A stretch of 64,000 nucleotides of DNA from CAXYVX01 sp049297855 (GTDB lineage Bacteria; Patescibacteriota; Saccharimonadia; Saccharimonadales; Saccharimonadaceae): positions 1-64,000 of the forward strand of contig JBAQVB010000006.1 of the NCBI GenBank assembly GCA_049297855.1. The letters are read 5' to 3'. The notes under the pieces were generated by a model, which did not search any database, was not told the DNA's origin, and saw nothing but the letters and a program-made list of their open reading frames with translations. Made by a program: the position numbers and the translations under genes. Below are positions 54,351 to 62,453 of this stretch, one piece after another (position 1 is the stretch's first letter; each line of letters begins with the position of its first letter).

Positions 54351-56045
54351 ATGAGTGGAGATAAAGCACTAGTTAAGAACCATCATCGACAAAACGATTG
54401 GGAATTATCGCGTGCGACTCAATTAATTAGTGGCGGTGCTTCGTTAGTTATGGCTATATACACCGGACTGTCACTATGGTCTATTGTGCCGGGGTCGGGG
54501 ATTGGCCGATCGTTGTTTTTGATCTGGGGTTTGATCCTTATTTTTATAACCATCAGTGGTTTTGAATTTTTCGTGCGTTGCCGCAAACGCAGTGATCTGA
54601 TTCTGATGGCGCTTTTACGCTACACCACATTATCCGCTTTTACCAGTTTGATTGCGGGCGATCAAACGCTCACTTATGCGCTGTGGCTGGTTTTGCTCGT
54701 GATAAGCGGTTTAACGCTCGGCTGGCGCTGGTTGGTTGGTGGTGGTGTCTGGTTGTTGTTAACCAGTTTAGTGGCACAGCACTCAATCTTGACCGCATTC
54801 GATGTTACAATATCCGCGGTTATCGTGTCGGTTGTGGCTGCGCTAATAATTTGGCTACGCCGAGCTGATATGGTGCCACTGAATGCTTACAATGAGTTAG
54901 CTACCCGCGAAAAGCTCGGCCAACATCGTTTGGAAACGATTATCAACTCAATCACCGACGCAGTCGTGGGCGTCGATAGTCGCGGCAAAATCAACTTTTA
55001 TAACGCGGCGTTGTTGTCGCTGATCGATACAAATAGGACTCTTACCGGACGTTATTTAGACGAATTTTTTCATCTGATTGATGCCGACAACAAGCCACTT
55101 AAATTCGCCAAACTAATGCGCAAAATTACCCAACCAACCGAAAAAGACGATCTCCGGCACGTTTATCCGGACGGTCAAAAAATCAACTTATTAATTGAAT
55201 TTGCGCCGGTACGCGAAGTTTTTCGCGCTAAAACGGCTAACATCAATGCTGGTTTTATACTGATCATTCGCGACATCACAAAACAGAAATCCTTGGATGA
55301 CGAACGCGACGAATTTATTGCGGTAATGTCGCACGAGTTGCGCACGCCGGTAGCGATCGCCGAAGGTGCTTTGTCGAATCTGCAAATATTAGTCGCGCGC
55401 CAGACTGATCCAAAAACGTTCGGCGCTACGCTTAATTCGGCGCATGATCAGATTTTATATCTGGGGCAAATGGTCAACGACCTATCGACCCTGAGCCGCG
55501 CCCAACGGGGTGTTATGATGGAGCCGGAAGTTGTCAACATTGGCGACTTTGCTGATGAACTATATAAAAAATACTTACCCGAAGCCACCGAGCGCAAACT
55601 AAAACTAGATTTAGACGTACGTGTCTCGGGCGAGGTGCGCGTTTCACGCATGGCGATTGAGGAAATCATGCAAAATCTGATCGTTAACGCCCTGAAATAT
55701 ACCCGGCAGGGCGGAATCGATATCGTTGTTCAACCAGTTCCAAATGACAATAATAAAGTCGAGTTCGCGGTTAAGGACACCGGCATCGGCATCAGCATTT
55801 CCGACCAAAAACATGTCTTTGAGCGGTTTTGGCGCAGTGAAGATTATCGCACGCGCGAAACTAACGGCACCGGTCTGGGCCTTAGCATCGTCGACCAGCT
55901 CGCGCATAAAATTAATACCGTGGTCGAGTTAAGATCACGTCTCAATTATGGTTCAACCTTTAGCTTTCAGTTGCCACTATTCGCTAAATCAAAGCCGGCA
56001 GACACCAAAACGATCAATTCCCAAAAGACTACTAAAAAATCCTAA
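54351..56045 (+). CDS. Polytopic membrane histidine kinase with PAS domain
   Basis: 564 residues. Five or six membrane helices occupy about 22-170 (GLSLWSIVPG, LFLIWGLILIFITISG, YALWLVLLVISGLTLGW, SAVIVSVVAALIIWL), with hardly any external domain. A PAS domain is at about 195-310, His328 in VMSHELRTPVAIAEG, N box NLIVNALKYT, DTGIGI and GTGLGLSI. ATG 54351 is ten bases from the -10 box TAAAAT (54335-54340). No regulator is adjacent, so it is an orphan here. Confidence 0.9.
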   Translation: MSGDKALVKNHHRQNDWELSRATQLISGGASLVMAIYTGLSLWSIVPGSGIGRSLFLIWGLILIFITISGFEFFVRCRKRSDLILMALLRYTTLSAFTSLIAGDQTLTYALWLVLLVISGLTLGWRWLVGGGVWLLLTSLVAQHSILTAFDVTISAVIVSVVAALIIWLRRADMVPLNAYNELATREKLGQHRLETIINSITDAVVGVDSRGKINFYNAALLSLIDTNRTLTGRYLDEFFHLIDADNKPLKFAKLMRKITQPTEKDDLRHVYPDGQKINLLIEFAPVREVFRAKTANINAGFILIIRDITKQKSLDDERDEFIAVMSHELRTPVAIAEGALSNLQILVARQTDPKTFGATLNSAHDQILYLGQMVNDLSTLSRAQRGVMMEPEVVNIGDFADELYKKYLPEATERKLKLDLDVRVSGEVRVSRMAIEEIMQNLIVNALKYTRQGGIDIVVQPVPNDNNKVEFAVKDTGIGISISDQKHVFERFWRSEDYRTRETNGTGLGLSIVDQLAHKINTVVELRSRLNYGSTFSFQLPLFAKSKPADTKTINSQKTTKKS

Positions 56046-56080
56046 CATTATCACGAATGCATTCCGCAAAATAACAAGAA

Positions 56081-56105
56081 AAATTCCGTTGTTTTAACGG
56101 AATTT
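56081..56105 (-). terminator. Terminator between kinase and rplK
   Basis: A ten-base-pair stem AAATTCCGTT (56081-56090) / AACGGAATTT (56096-56105) with a five-base loop. On the minus strand it is followed by TTTCTTG, so it best serves rplK; the plus side has a shorter T run. Confidence 0.8.
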
Positions 56106-56128
56106 AACAAGGAAGGCTGCCGAACAGA

Positions 56129-56560
56129 TTAATCCTCGACCGTCACGCCCATACTGCGCGCCGTGCCAGCCACAATTTTCGCACCAGCCTCGACGTCGTT
56201 GGCATTGGAAAAACCATCATCCATTTTTTTCTGAGCGATAGCGCGCGCCTGATCCCAGGTGATTTTACCAACTTTATCGGCCTGCGGTTTGCCCGAACCT
56301 TTTTCGATGCCGGCGGCTTCGCGAATTAAATCATCAACCGGTTGGCCAAGCGATTTCCAGGTGAACGAGCGATCGTCGTAAACCTGCAAATGGACAATAA
56401 CGTTTTTGCCCATCAGATCCTTAGTTTTTTCATTGAACGGATTTATAAAATCCATCATATTCAGCCCCCATTGACCGAGCGTCGATCCCACTGGTGGGCC
56501 GGCGGTCGCACGACCGGCCGGAATGCGCAATTTCAAATTTCCTACAATTTTCTTAGCCAC
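56129..56560 (-). CDS. rplK: 50S ribosomal protein L11 (uL11)
   Basis: 143 residues, part of the GTPase-associated centre. LKLRIPAGRATAGPPVGSTLGQWG is the N-terminal signature with the conserved Pro-Pro, and the C-terminal rRNA-binding domain has AGTARSMGV at the end. Unlike most genomes it is not next to rplA; it is on the opposite strand from rplA and separated from nusG by an acyltransferase pseudogene. Confidence 0.96.
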   Translation of the reverse strand: MAKKIVGNLKLRIPAGRATAGPPVGSTLGQWGLNMMDFINPFNEKTKDLMGKNVIVHLQVYDDRSFTWKSLGQPVDDLIREAAGIEKGSGKPQADKVGKITWDQARAIAQKKMDDGFSNANDVEAGAKIVAGTARSMGVTVED

Positions 56561-56711
56561 TTTTTCTCCTTAGATTAAATTTTCTAGTGTTTTCACGAAA
56601 AAGATGAAGCTTTCGCAAAAAGTGTAACGCGATCATTTTACTAAATTTGTCGCAAAAATGCAAGATGCCGGACAGAAATTATGGTAAGAATATGCTAAAA
56701 TATAAAATCAG

Positions 56712-57910
56712 ATGAACGAATCAAACAACAAAGTCGTGACAAAGTCTTCGGACAAACCTGCACGACAATCTAATTTTGAGTTGCTTCGCATTTTAGCAAT
56801 CTTCGGATCACATCGTTCTCTTGGGCGTCATGAATAATGCCTTTCAGACACGCACGTCATTATACGCGACTCCGCACTTTTTTCCTAGCCTAGCGATCTT
56901 TCCGTTGATTGCCATTTTTGGACACATGGGCAACAACATTTTCATCTTGCTTTCCGGATATTTTCTGTTCGGTAAAAATATTAATTTCACGAGCCAGACT
57001 AAAAAAATACTTGCACAAATCGCGTTTGCAACGTTGACGTTAATTTTTATATCATTTTATCATGCTTGAACTCGCCGTCCACGGAGCATTTCCATGGTGG
57101 ACGCCAAAAAATATACAAATAACTCAGTTCGATTTCTTTAATAATTCGGGGTGGTTTCTGGGCTATTATTTGTTCATAATACTATTCGCCAAATTATTTT
57201 TGAATGAAAAATTAAAAAATATGCAGAAGAAAACGTGGCACTTCGTGCTATCCATTGAACTGGCAATAATTTGCATTGGGTCACTCTATGGTTTTCTAGA
57301 CAGTTTTGTCAAAGGTGATCCGCTATTATCTCCGTCTACTTTTGTTCTGGGAATTTTTCTTTACATTCTAGGTTCATATATCCGGAAATATAATCCTTTT
57401 GAGCGCATCAAGACATGGGCGTTGTGGGCTAGTGCCATTATTTTGGCTATTTTGCCGATATGGTCTTTTTATGAGAATACAAAGCTAGCAATTCTTCAAT
57501 ATACTCCGGGGACTGTTTTTCAGCAATCCCACTTGATTGACGTTAATCCCTATATGGGCAACATCGTAATTTTATTGCTGAGCGTTATTATTTTTGAATT
57601 GTTCCGCAGAATCAGACCCTTCGTGTCAGAGACAATTAATTACGTCGCCAGTGCCACGTTAATGATCTTTTTGGTGCATAAGTCCGAAGTAGTTTTATCT
57701 ACGGCGAAAGGTAATCATAGTTGGGAGAAACTTTTGATGTATCATCCTAAACAGTTTATCCTCAACGTGTTGTTTTTGACGCTGGTCTATTTTGCAACGG
57801 GATTCGTGGTATATGTATTTTATGACCAATTTACGCGCAAACTCTGGCCAAAAATTTCAAGATTAATACTAAAACAAAAAGCAGCGACGAGTATTAGTAA
57901 AATTAAATAG
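56712..57910 (+). pseudogene. Acyltransferase-3-type membrane protein, two frameshifts
   Basis: Three consecutive frames cover one protein. From ATG 56712 (MNESNNKVV...SNFELLRILAIFG) the frame is lost at about 56800-56811. It continues as HIVLLGVMNNAF through GNNIFILLSGYFLFG to a stop at 57067-57069. The rest continues from about 57062 to 57910 with eight further hydrophobic segments (NNSGWFLGYYLFIILFAK, YLHK-like FLVHKSEVVL). The LLRILAIFG and NNIFILLSGYFLFG parts match the acyltransferase-3 family (surface polysaccharide O-acylation). Neither lesion is in a homopolymer. A TG-C-TAAAAT -10 box remains at 56693-56701. It is AT-rich compared with its neighbours. Confidence 0.78.
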
Positions 57911-57960
57911 CCGGAATTGAATTATTCTGGCTATAAAATTATTCGCGGCACCGAAGTTTA

Positions 57961-58509
57961 TTACACTTTTTTAACTTGTAATACGTCCAGCTCAACGTTC
58001 GTGTCGCGGCCGAACATCGAAACGGCAACCTTGACTTTGCCTTTGGCCGGATCGATCGACTGAATTGCGCCGTCAAAGCCCTTGAATGGACCGTCGATAA
58101 TATTAATAACTTCACCGATTTGAAAATCGATCTCGGTTTTAGCTTCCTCGGCGCCCATGCGTTTTTTGATGGATTTGATTTCTTTATCACTGACTGGCGT
58201 AGGATCGGTGCCCGCGCCAACGAAGCCGGTCACGCCCGGCGTATTGCGAATGATAAACCAAGCTTCGTCGTCGAGTTTCATTTGCGCCAAGATGTAACCC
58301 TGAAAAATCAGTGAGTCAACCACTTTTTTCTTGCCATTTTTAATCTGGATGGTTTTTTCGCGTGGCACGATAACATCAAAAATCTTGTCAGCCATGTCAA
58401 CGCCGTTGATGCGCTGACGAATTTGCTCGGCGGCGCGCTCCTCGTAACCCGCATAGGTGTGAATAGCGTACCATTGTTTAGTGTCGTCATATCGTTTAAC
58501 TTTTGCCAT
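57961..58509 (-). CDS. nusG: Transcription termination/antitermination factor NusG
   Basis: 182 residues. The NGN domain has QWYAIHTYAGYEERAAEQI and FQGYILAQM, then TPGVTGFVG. A C-terminal KOW motif follows (GEVINIIDGPFKGFDGAI). It couples RNA polymerase with the ribosome or Rho. It lies 31 bases after secE. Confidence 0.96.
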   Translation of the reverse strand: MAKVKRYDDTKQWYAIHTYAGYEERAAEQIRQRINGVDMADKIFDVIVPREKTIQIKNGKKKVVDSLIFQGYILAQMKLDDEAWFIIRNTPGVTGFVGAGTDPTPVSDKEIKSIKKRMGAEEAKTEIDFQIGEVINIIDGPFKGFDGAIQSIDPAKGKVKVAVSMFGRDTNVELDVLQVKKV

Positions 58510-58540
58510 TGAATCTCCTTTTCCTCGCTACCACCGCGAA

Positions 58541-58924
58541 TTACCTTAATATCACGCTCTTAACAATAAACTGGAACAACCAGTCGAGTAGCGTCACAAT
58601 CACCGCAAAAAATACCGTAAACGCCAGCACTGCCCAGGTCAACGACCAAGTAGCGCGACGATTCGGCCACTCCACTTGACGCAGTTCATGCCACGAATCA
58701 CGCACGTAACGGCCAGCCGCAAATAGCGGTCGCCACAGCACAAACGGCTTTTTATTTGGATGCTTGGCCGCGCGTTGAGCGAGCTTGGCCGCCATCTTAG
58801 GCGAAACTTGGCGATCATGTTGAACCGGCGACTGGGTTAGCTCAGACGTGTCTACTTTGGATCGTATCGGTTCAGCTACGCCAGCTTTGACACGTCGCAC
58901 AACTCTTTTTTTACCGTCCGCCAC
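58541..58924 (-). CDS. secE: Preprotein translocase subunit SecE with N-terminal extension
   Basis: 127 residues from GTG 58924, five bases after AAAGGAG; GTG 58951 has no ribosome binding site. About 65 basic residues precede the SecE core: the amphipathic ELRQVEWPNRRATW and one membrane helix (VLAFTVFFAVIVTLLDWLF). Typical single-helix SecE proteins are about 60 residues. It partners SecY (24310). Confidence 0.92.
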   Translation of the reverse strand: MADGKKRVVRRVKAGVAEPIRSKVDTSELTQSPVQHDRQVSPKMAAKLAQRAAKHPNKKPFVLWRPLFAAGRYVRDSWHELRQVEWPNRRATWSLTWAVLAFTVFFAVIVTLLDWLFQFIVKSVILR

Positions 58925-58997
58925 AAGCACTCCTTTCCGCGATTTACTCACTTAATTTAAAAAGTCTGGCTTATTATTTTCGCCAGATGTCAAGTTA

Positions 58998-59026
58998 ATT
59001 ATAGCAAATTCACGTTACGCGTGCAA
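58998..59026 (-). promoter_or_regulatory. Promoter of secE-nusG
   Basis: Minus strand: TTGCAC (59026-59021), 17 bases, extended -10 TG-C-TATAAT ending at 58998. Confidence 0.7.
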
Positions 59027-59029
59027 GCG

Positions 59030-59038
59030 TGTTACAAT
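59030..59038 (+). promoter_or_regulatory. Extended -10 of small membrane protein (leaderless)
   Basis: TG-T-TACAAT (59030-59038), seven bases before the ATG at 59045. It overlaps the divergent secE promoter region. Confidence 0.5.
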
Positions 59039-59044
59039 TAGTAC

Positions 59045-59287
59045 ATGGATTTTCATTTTTCGATCGCTTGGGTATTGGGCGGGATCGCTCTCATAGTGAT
59101 TGGCGTCGCCTTGATCAGGTTTTATAAAATAATTGCCGACAACCTGCTGTCCGGTGTTGGGAGTTATGCTCATATCAAGCTGGCTGCGCTAATCACTATC
59201 GGCACCGGGGTGGCCGCTATGACGAATCTGATTCCGCTCTTACTCAGTCTACTAGCGACCGTGTTCGTGCAGGGCAGTGGCCGCTAG
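59045..59287 (+). CDS. Small two-helix membrane protein, unknown function
   Basis: 80 residues with two hydrophobic segments (about 8-25 and 45-72) joined by a loop with YKIIADNLLSGVGSYAH. I do not recognise a family. It is transcribed divergently from secE-nusG and lies directly before the rplA promoter. The leaderless promoter and membrane-protein pattern support a real gene. Confidence 0.7.
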   Translation: MDFHFSIAWVLGGIALIVIGVALIRFYKIIADNLLSGVGSYAHIKLAALITIGTGVAAMTNLIPLLLSLLATVFVQGSGR

Positions 59288-59288
59288 C

Positions 59289-59317
59289 TTGCCAAACAAC
59301 GTAAAGTTTGCTAAAAT
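59289..59317 (+). promoter_or_regulatory. Promoter of rplA
   Basis: TTGCCA (59289-59294), 17 bases, extended -10 TG-C-TAAAAT (59309-59317). It starts two bases after the stop of the small membrane protein. Confidence 0.7.
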
Positions 59318-59382
59318 AAAACACGTTAATTAGTAATTGTGGGAGATCCGAAAAATCGTTCGAACCACGAAAGGAGTAACTT

Positions 59383-60432
59383 ATGGCAAAAACTAAACAG
59401 GAATTATTGGCTGAGGCAGATAAACTCGGTTTAACTTTATCGGTGAAGGACACGGTCGCGCAAATCACCGCCGCGATCAAGGACGCCAAAGAGGCGAACC
59501 GCGACACTAAGGACGATGCGCCGCTGTCTGCTGATGAAGTTCAAACAGTAGTCAACGAAGAAGAGCAAGAGGATGCCGTCGAACAGTTCGCCAAATCCGG
59601 CAAGCGCTCCGCCAAATCCGTACACGAAGAGGCCGCTGAGGCCGAGCGCGTCGCTCGCAAAGACGCCGGCGATACCACCGCCCAGGATGGCGCGATCGCC
59701 AATATAGAGCACGGCCCGGCGCCGATTCCGCGACCGTTGAGTGAACGTCACGGCAAAAACTTTAAAAAAGTTGCCGGTAAAATCGACCACACTAAAACCT
59801 ATCCACTCGATGAAGCAATTCAACTGGCCGTCGCCACTGCCAACACTAAATTCGACAGTACAGTCGAAATCCACGCCCGGCTCGGCGTCGATCCGAAACA
59901 GGCCGACCAAAATGTGCGCGCCACCGTGTCGCTGCCTAACGGCACCGGTAAAACAATTCGCGTCGCAGCTTTCGTGGCGGAAGCGGACGCCACGGCTGCA
60001 AAAGCGGCTGGCGCTGACATCGCCGGCGAGGCGGCCATTATAGAACTGTTAACCAAGGAAAATTTAGCGTTCGACGTTTTGGTAGCAACACCAACCGAAA
60101 TGCCAAAACTCGGCCGTTTCGCGCGTCTGCTCGGGCCACGTGGTCTGATGCCGAATCCGAAAGCTGGCACCGTTTCAACCGATCCAGCTCAAGCTATCAA
60201 AGAGGCTAAAGCTGGTAAAATCGAATTTCGCGTCGACAAACAATCGATCGTCCACACTGGCGTCGGTAAAGTTAGCTTTGGTGTGACCAAATTGACAGAA
60301 AATATGCGTGCGTTTTTTGACGCACTAAACGCCGCTAAACCGAGCTCGCTCAAAGGCAACTATATTTTGTCGCTGTCGCTGTCAACCACGATGGGTCCAG
60401 GCGTAAAAGTCGACGTTAATAATATTAAATAA
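59383..60432 (+). CDS. rplA: 50S ribosomal protein L1 (uL1) with long N-terminal extension
   Basis: 349 residues against about 230 normally. The L1 core starts near residue 122 (HGKNFKKVAGKIDHTKTYPLDEA) and has FDSTVEIHARLGVDPKQADQ, LGPRGLMPNPKAGTV and the C-terminal TTMGPGVKVD. The first 120 residues are extra: a predicted small helical module (KQELLAEADKLGLTLSVKDT, reminiscent of SAP/HeH repeats) and then an acidic, disordered linker. The ATG stands behind GAAAGGAG. Confidence 0.95.
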   Translation: MAKTKQELLAEADKLGLTLSVKDTVAQITAAIKDAKEANRDTKDDAPLSADEVQTVVNEEEQEDAVEQFAKSGKRSAKSVHEEAAEAERVARKDAGDTTAQDGAIANIEHGPAPIPRPLSERHGKNFKKVAGKIDHTKTYPLDEAIQLAVATANTKFDSTVEIHARLGVDPKQADQNVRATVSLPNGTGKTIRVAAFVAEADATAAKAAGADIAGEAAIIELLTKENLAFDVLVATPTEMPKLGRFARLLGPRGLMPNPKAGTVSTDPAQAIKEAKAGKIEFRVDKQSIVHTGVGKVSFGVTKLTENMRAFFDALNAAKPSSLKGNYILSLSLSTTMGPGVKVDVNNIK

Positions 60433-60447
60433 GCCGTAGATTAGATC

Positions 60448-60876
60448 ATGCCGTTTCGTTCACGCAGAACCAATAACGCATATAAAACTTCGCGTCATGC
60501 TAGACGACATGACGCGGGTTGTGCATTTTGCGATCCAAATTGCCTTCAACCATTAATTGAAGCAACTGAACTATTTTGGGTAATAGAGAACGCATATCCA
60601 TACGCAATATTCGACGAACAAGGTATAGCCGATCATCTGCTGATCGTTCCTAAGCGCCATGTCCTAGGTATTAGCGAATTTACATCGGCGGAAAGTCGCG
60701 AGTTTATGCAATTAGTTAGTAAATACGACCGGCTGGGTTATTCGTTGTACGCGCGCGCTAATAATAGCAAGTCCAAATCCGTGTCGCACCAACACGCACA
60801 TCTGATGAAACTCGACGGTAAAACCGTTAAGCTCAACGTCACCGTGCGTAAACCATATATAAACTGGTGGCACTAA
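60448..60876 (+). CDS. HIT-family protein
   Basis: 142 residues. A short Cys motif (CAFCDPNC) precedes the HIT fold, which has IFDEQGIADHLLIVPKRHV and the histidine triad HQHAHLM near residue 113. Family members hydrolyse or transfer nucleotides. The zinc-like Cys pair and His typical of HINT/HIT variants are present. It follows rplA by 15 bases on the same strand. Confidence 0.88.
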   Translation: MPFRSRRTNNAYKTSRHARRHDAGCAFCDPNCLQPLIEATELFWVIENAYPYAIFDEQGIADHLLIVPKRHVLGISEFTSAESREFMQLVSKYDRLGYSLYARANNSKSKSVSHQHAHLMKLDGKTVKLNVTVRKPYINWWH

Positions 60877-60878
60877 TT

Positions 60879-61007
60879 TCACTGGTATTTGGTAATTTTT
60901 TTCGTCCATTGAGTTTTGAAGTGTTCTAAGACCATCTTCAACAATTGCGCCGATACCATATCAAATGGGACTGTCCGCGACAGCGTTTTACCGTCAAGGA
61001 TTTTCAT
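60879..61007 (-). CDS. Small 42-residue ORF coupled to tmk
   Basis: Its ATG overlaps the tmk TGA (ATGA), the typical sign of coupled translation. The product begins MKILDGKTLSRTVPFD and ends with a basic KKITKYQ. The first eight residues resemble the opening of FolD proteins, but nothing else does, so it is either a tiny uncharacterised protein or the stub of a lost gene. It stops three bases from the convergent HIT gene. Confidence 0.45.
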   Translation of the reverse strand: MKILDGKTLSRTVPFDMVSAQLLKMVLEHFKTQWTKKITKYQ

Positions 61008-61648
61008 TTTTGATCTCCGTTTTGTTGCATTATCGAATCACGAATACGCAAAAAAACAACGTCGGGCGTAGCATTTCCGTTGATAGTTGGAATGTGAAAA
61101 TCGTGTGCGATTTGCGCGTAGCCGCGGTTAACGTTGTCTTGAAAGTCATTGCCACGCGATTCGAAACTATCGGCCCGGGATTTGTCGTCGCGCCCCAATA
61201 AACGTTTCGCGCGTTCAGCGTCGGACAAAGTTAAAATCACCGCCGCGTCGGGCTCAAAATAGCGTTTTGGCAGATTAGCACGCGTAAGCTCCACAATTTC
61301 GTCGTAAATTACGCCTTCGCCAAAGTGTTGATACGCCAGAGTACTCCACCAGTTACGCGAACTCAACACGGTGATACCTCTTCGCAGAGCCGGGGCGATT
61401 TTTTTCAACCACAACTCACGGCGCGCCGCCGTAAATAATAAAACGTTCGTCATTGGATCTAGCCCGAACTGACGATTTTTAATGATCGTACGCATCTGAT
61501 CGGTCGACACAATGCCACCCGGTTCTTCAACGATGATGACTTCTTGGTGGCGATCCGAAAAATATTGCGCTAGTTTCGCGGCTTGTGTGGATTTACCCGT
61601 GCCGTCCTGACCTTCGATGACAATGTATTTGCCGGATTTATTCGTCAT
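61004..61648 (-). CDS. tmk: Thymidylate kinase
   Basis: 214 residues; phosphorylates dTMP to dTDP. P-loop IEGQDGTGKSTQ, the substrate motif EEPGG, and a lid region around RLLGRDDKSRADSFE. It is the second gene of a dcd-tmk operon on the minus strand, six bases after dcd. Confidence 0.94.
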   Translation of the reverse strand: MTNKSGKYIVIEGQDGTGKSTQAAKLAQYFSDRHQEVIIVEEPGGIVSTDQMRTIIKNRQFGLDPMTNVLLFTAARRELWLKKIAPALRRGITVLSSRNWWSTLAYQHFGEGVIYDEIVELTRANLPKRYFEPDAAVILTLSDAERAKRLLGRDDKSRADSFESRGNDFQDNVNRGYAQIAHDFHIPTINGNATPDVVFLRIRDSIMQQNGDQK

Positions 61649-61654
61649 ATTATC

Positions 61655-62374
61655 CTACAAAATTCCATCACTGAGGCCACTAATTTTAACTGGTAATTTG
61701 CGCATGTCCTTAAAGGCGCGCGGCAACATTTGTTCGGGCGTCCAGTTTCGTTTTAATTCATCGAGATCCGACGAGGCTTGGTATTTACCCGACACGCCAC
61801 CGCGACCTTTTTCATACGACCCGTCGACCGGTCCGGTGTGATGAAAAATAATCTGACCTATACGTTCGCCAACCGGCAACACCACTGATGCGTATTTATT
61901 CAAATTGTAAATTTCCAACGTTATGCGATTGATGTAACCCGGATCGATCCAGCCGGCGTCAAAACAAACCGCCACGCCGTTACGCCCCCATGAGCTGCGC
62001 GAACGAATTTCGCAAGCGCCAGCGCTGGCGCGAATGCCGACAAATTCATGCGTGTGCGCTAAAATGCGCTCACCGGGCTGCAACACAATAATTGGATGAT
62101 CCTCCGGAATGTTTGCAAACGGCAGGCGACGATTTTTTCTAGTGTATTCTCCATTGGTCTCCGCTACCAACGGCCCCTTAAAATAGCGTTGAACTTCGGC
62201 CTTGTCGAACGGATTATAAATGTTATTTTCGTTGTCCGGTTCCTGCCGATAAAAATTATAGCCCAGTGTAATATCGAGCGATGCCTCGGCCAGATGCTTT
62301 ATGTTAAACGGTTCGCAAACAATGCCACCGTCTGCAATTGACGCCAAAATCTCCGTGTTTGAATATACCCCCAT
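61655..62374 (-). CDS. dcd: dCTP deaminase-like protein
   Basis: 239 residues, trimeric dUTPase superfamily. SRSSWGRNGVAV, DAGWIDPGYINRITLEIYN with the catalytic Glu and the C-terminal GGVSGKYQ flap are present. The length exceeds the usual 190 because of a loop near 45-80 and a C-terminal addition. Whether it also acts as a dUTPase is not shown. With tmk it supplies dTTP. A -10 TAGAAT lies at 62398-62393. Confidence 0.9.
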   Translation of the reverse strand: MGVYSNTEILASIADGGIVCEPFNIKHLAEASLDITLGYNFYRQEPDNENNIYNPFDKAEVQRYFKGPLVAETNGEYTRKNRRLPFANIPEDHPIIVLQPGERILAHTHEFVGIRASAGACEIRSRSSWGRNGVAVCFDAGWIDPGYINRITLEIYNLNKYASVVLPVGERIGQIIFHHTGPVDGSYEKGRGGVSGKYQASSDLDELKRNWTPEQMLPRAFKDMRKLPVKISGLSDGIL

Positions 62375-62415
62375 GCAGCTTCCTGTGCATTTATTCTATC
62401 ACACGAAAGGTAAAT

Positions 62416-62444
62416 TTGCATTTCTATTCCACTTGTGCTAAATG
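62416..62444 (+). promoter_or_regulatory. Promoter of pilin gene D (leaderless)
   Basis: TTGCAT (62416-62421), 17 bases, extended -10 TG-C-TAAATG (62436-62444). ATG 62454 lies ten bases after it. Confidence 0.6.
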
Positions 62445-62453
62445 AATGGCATA

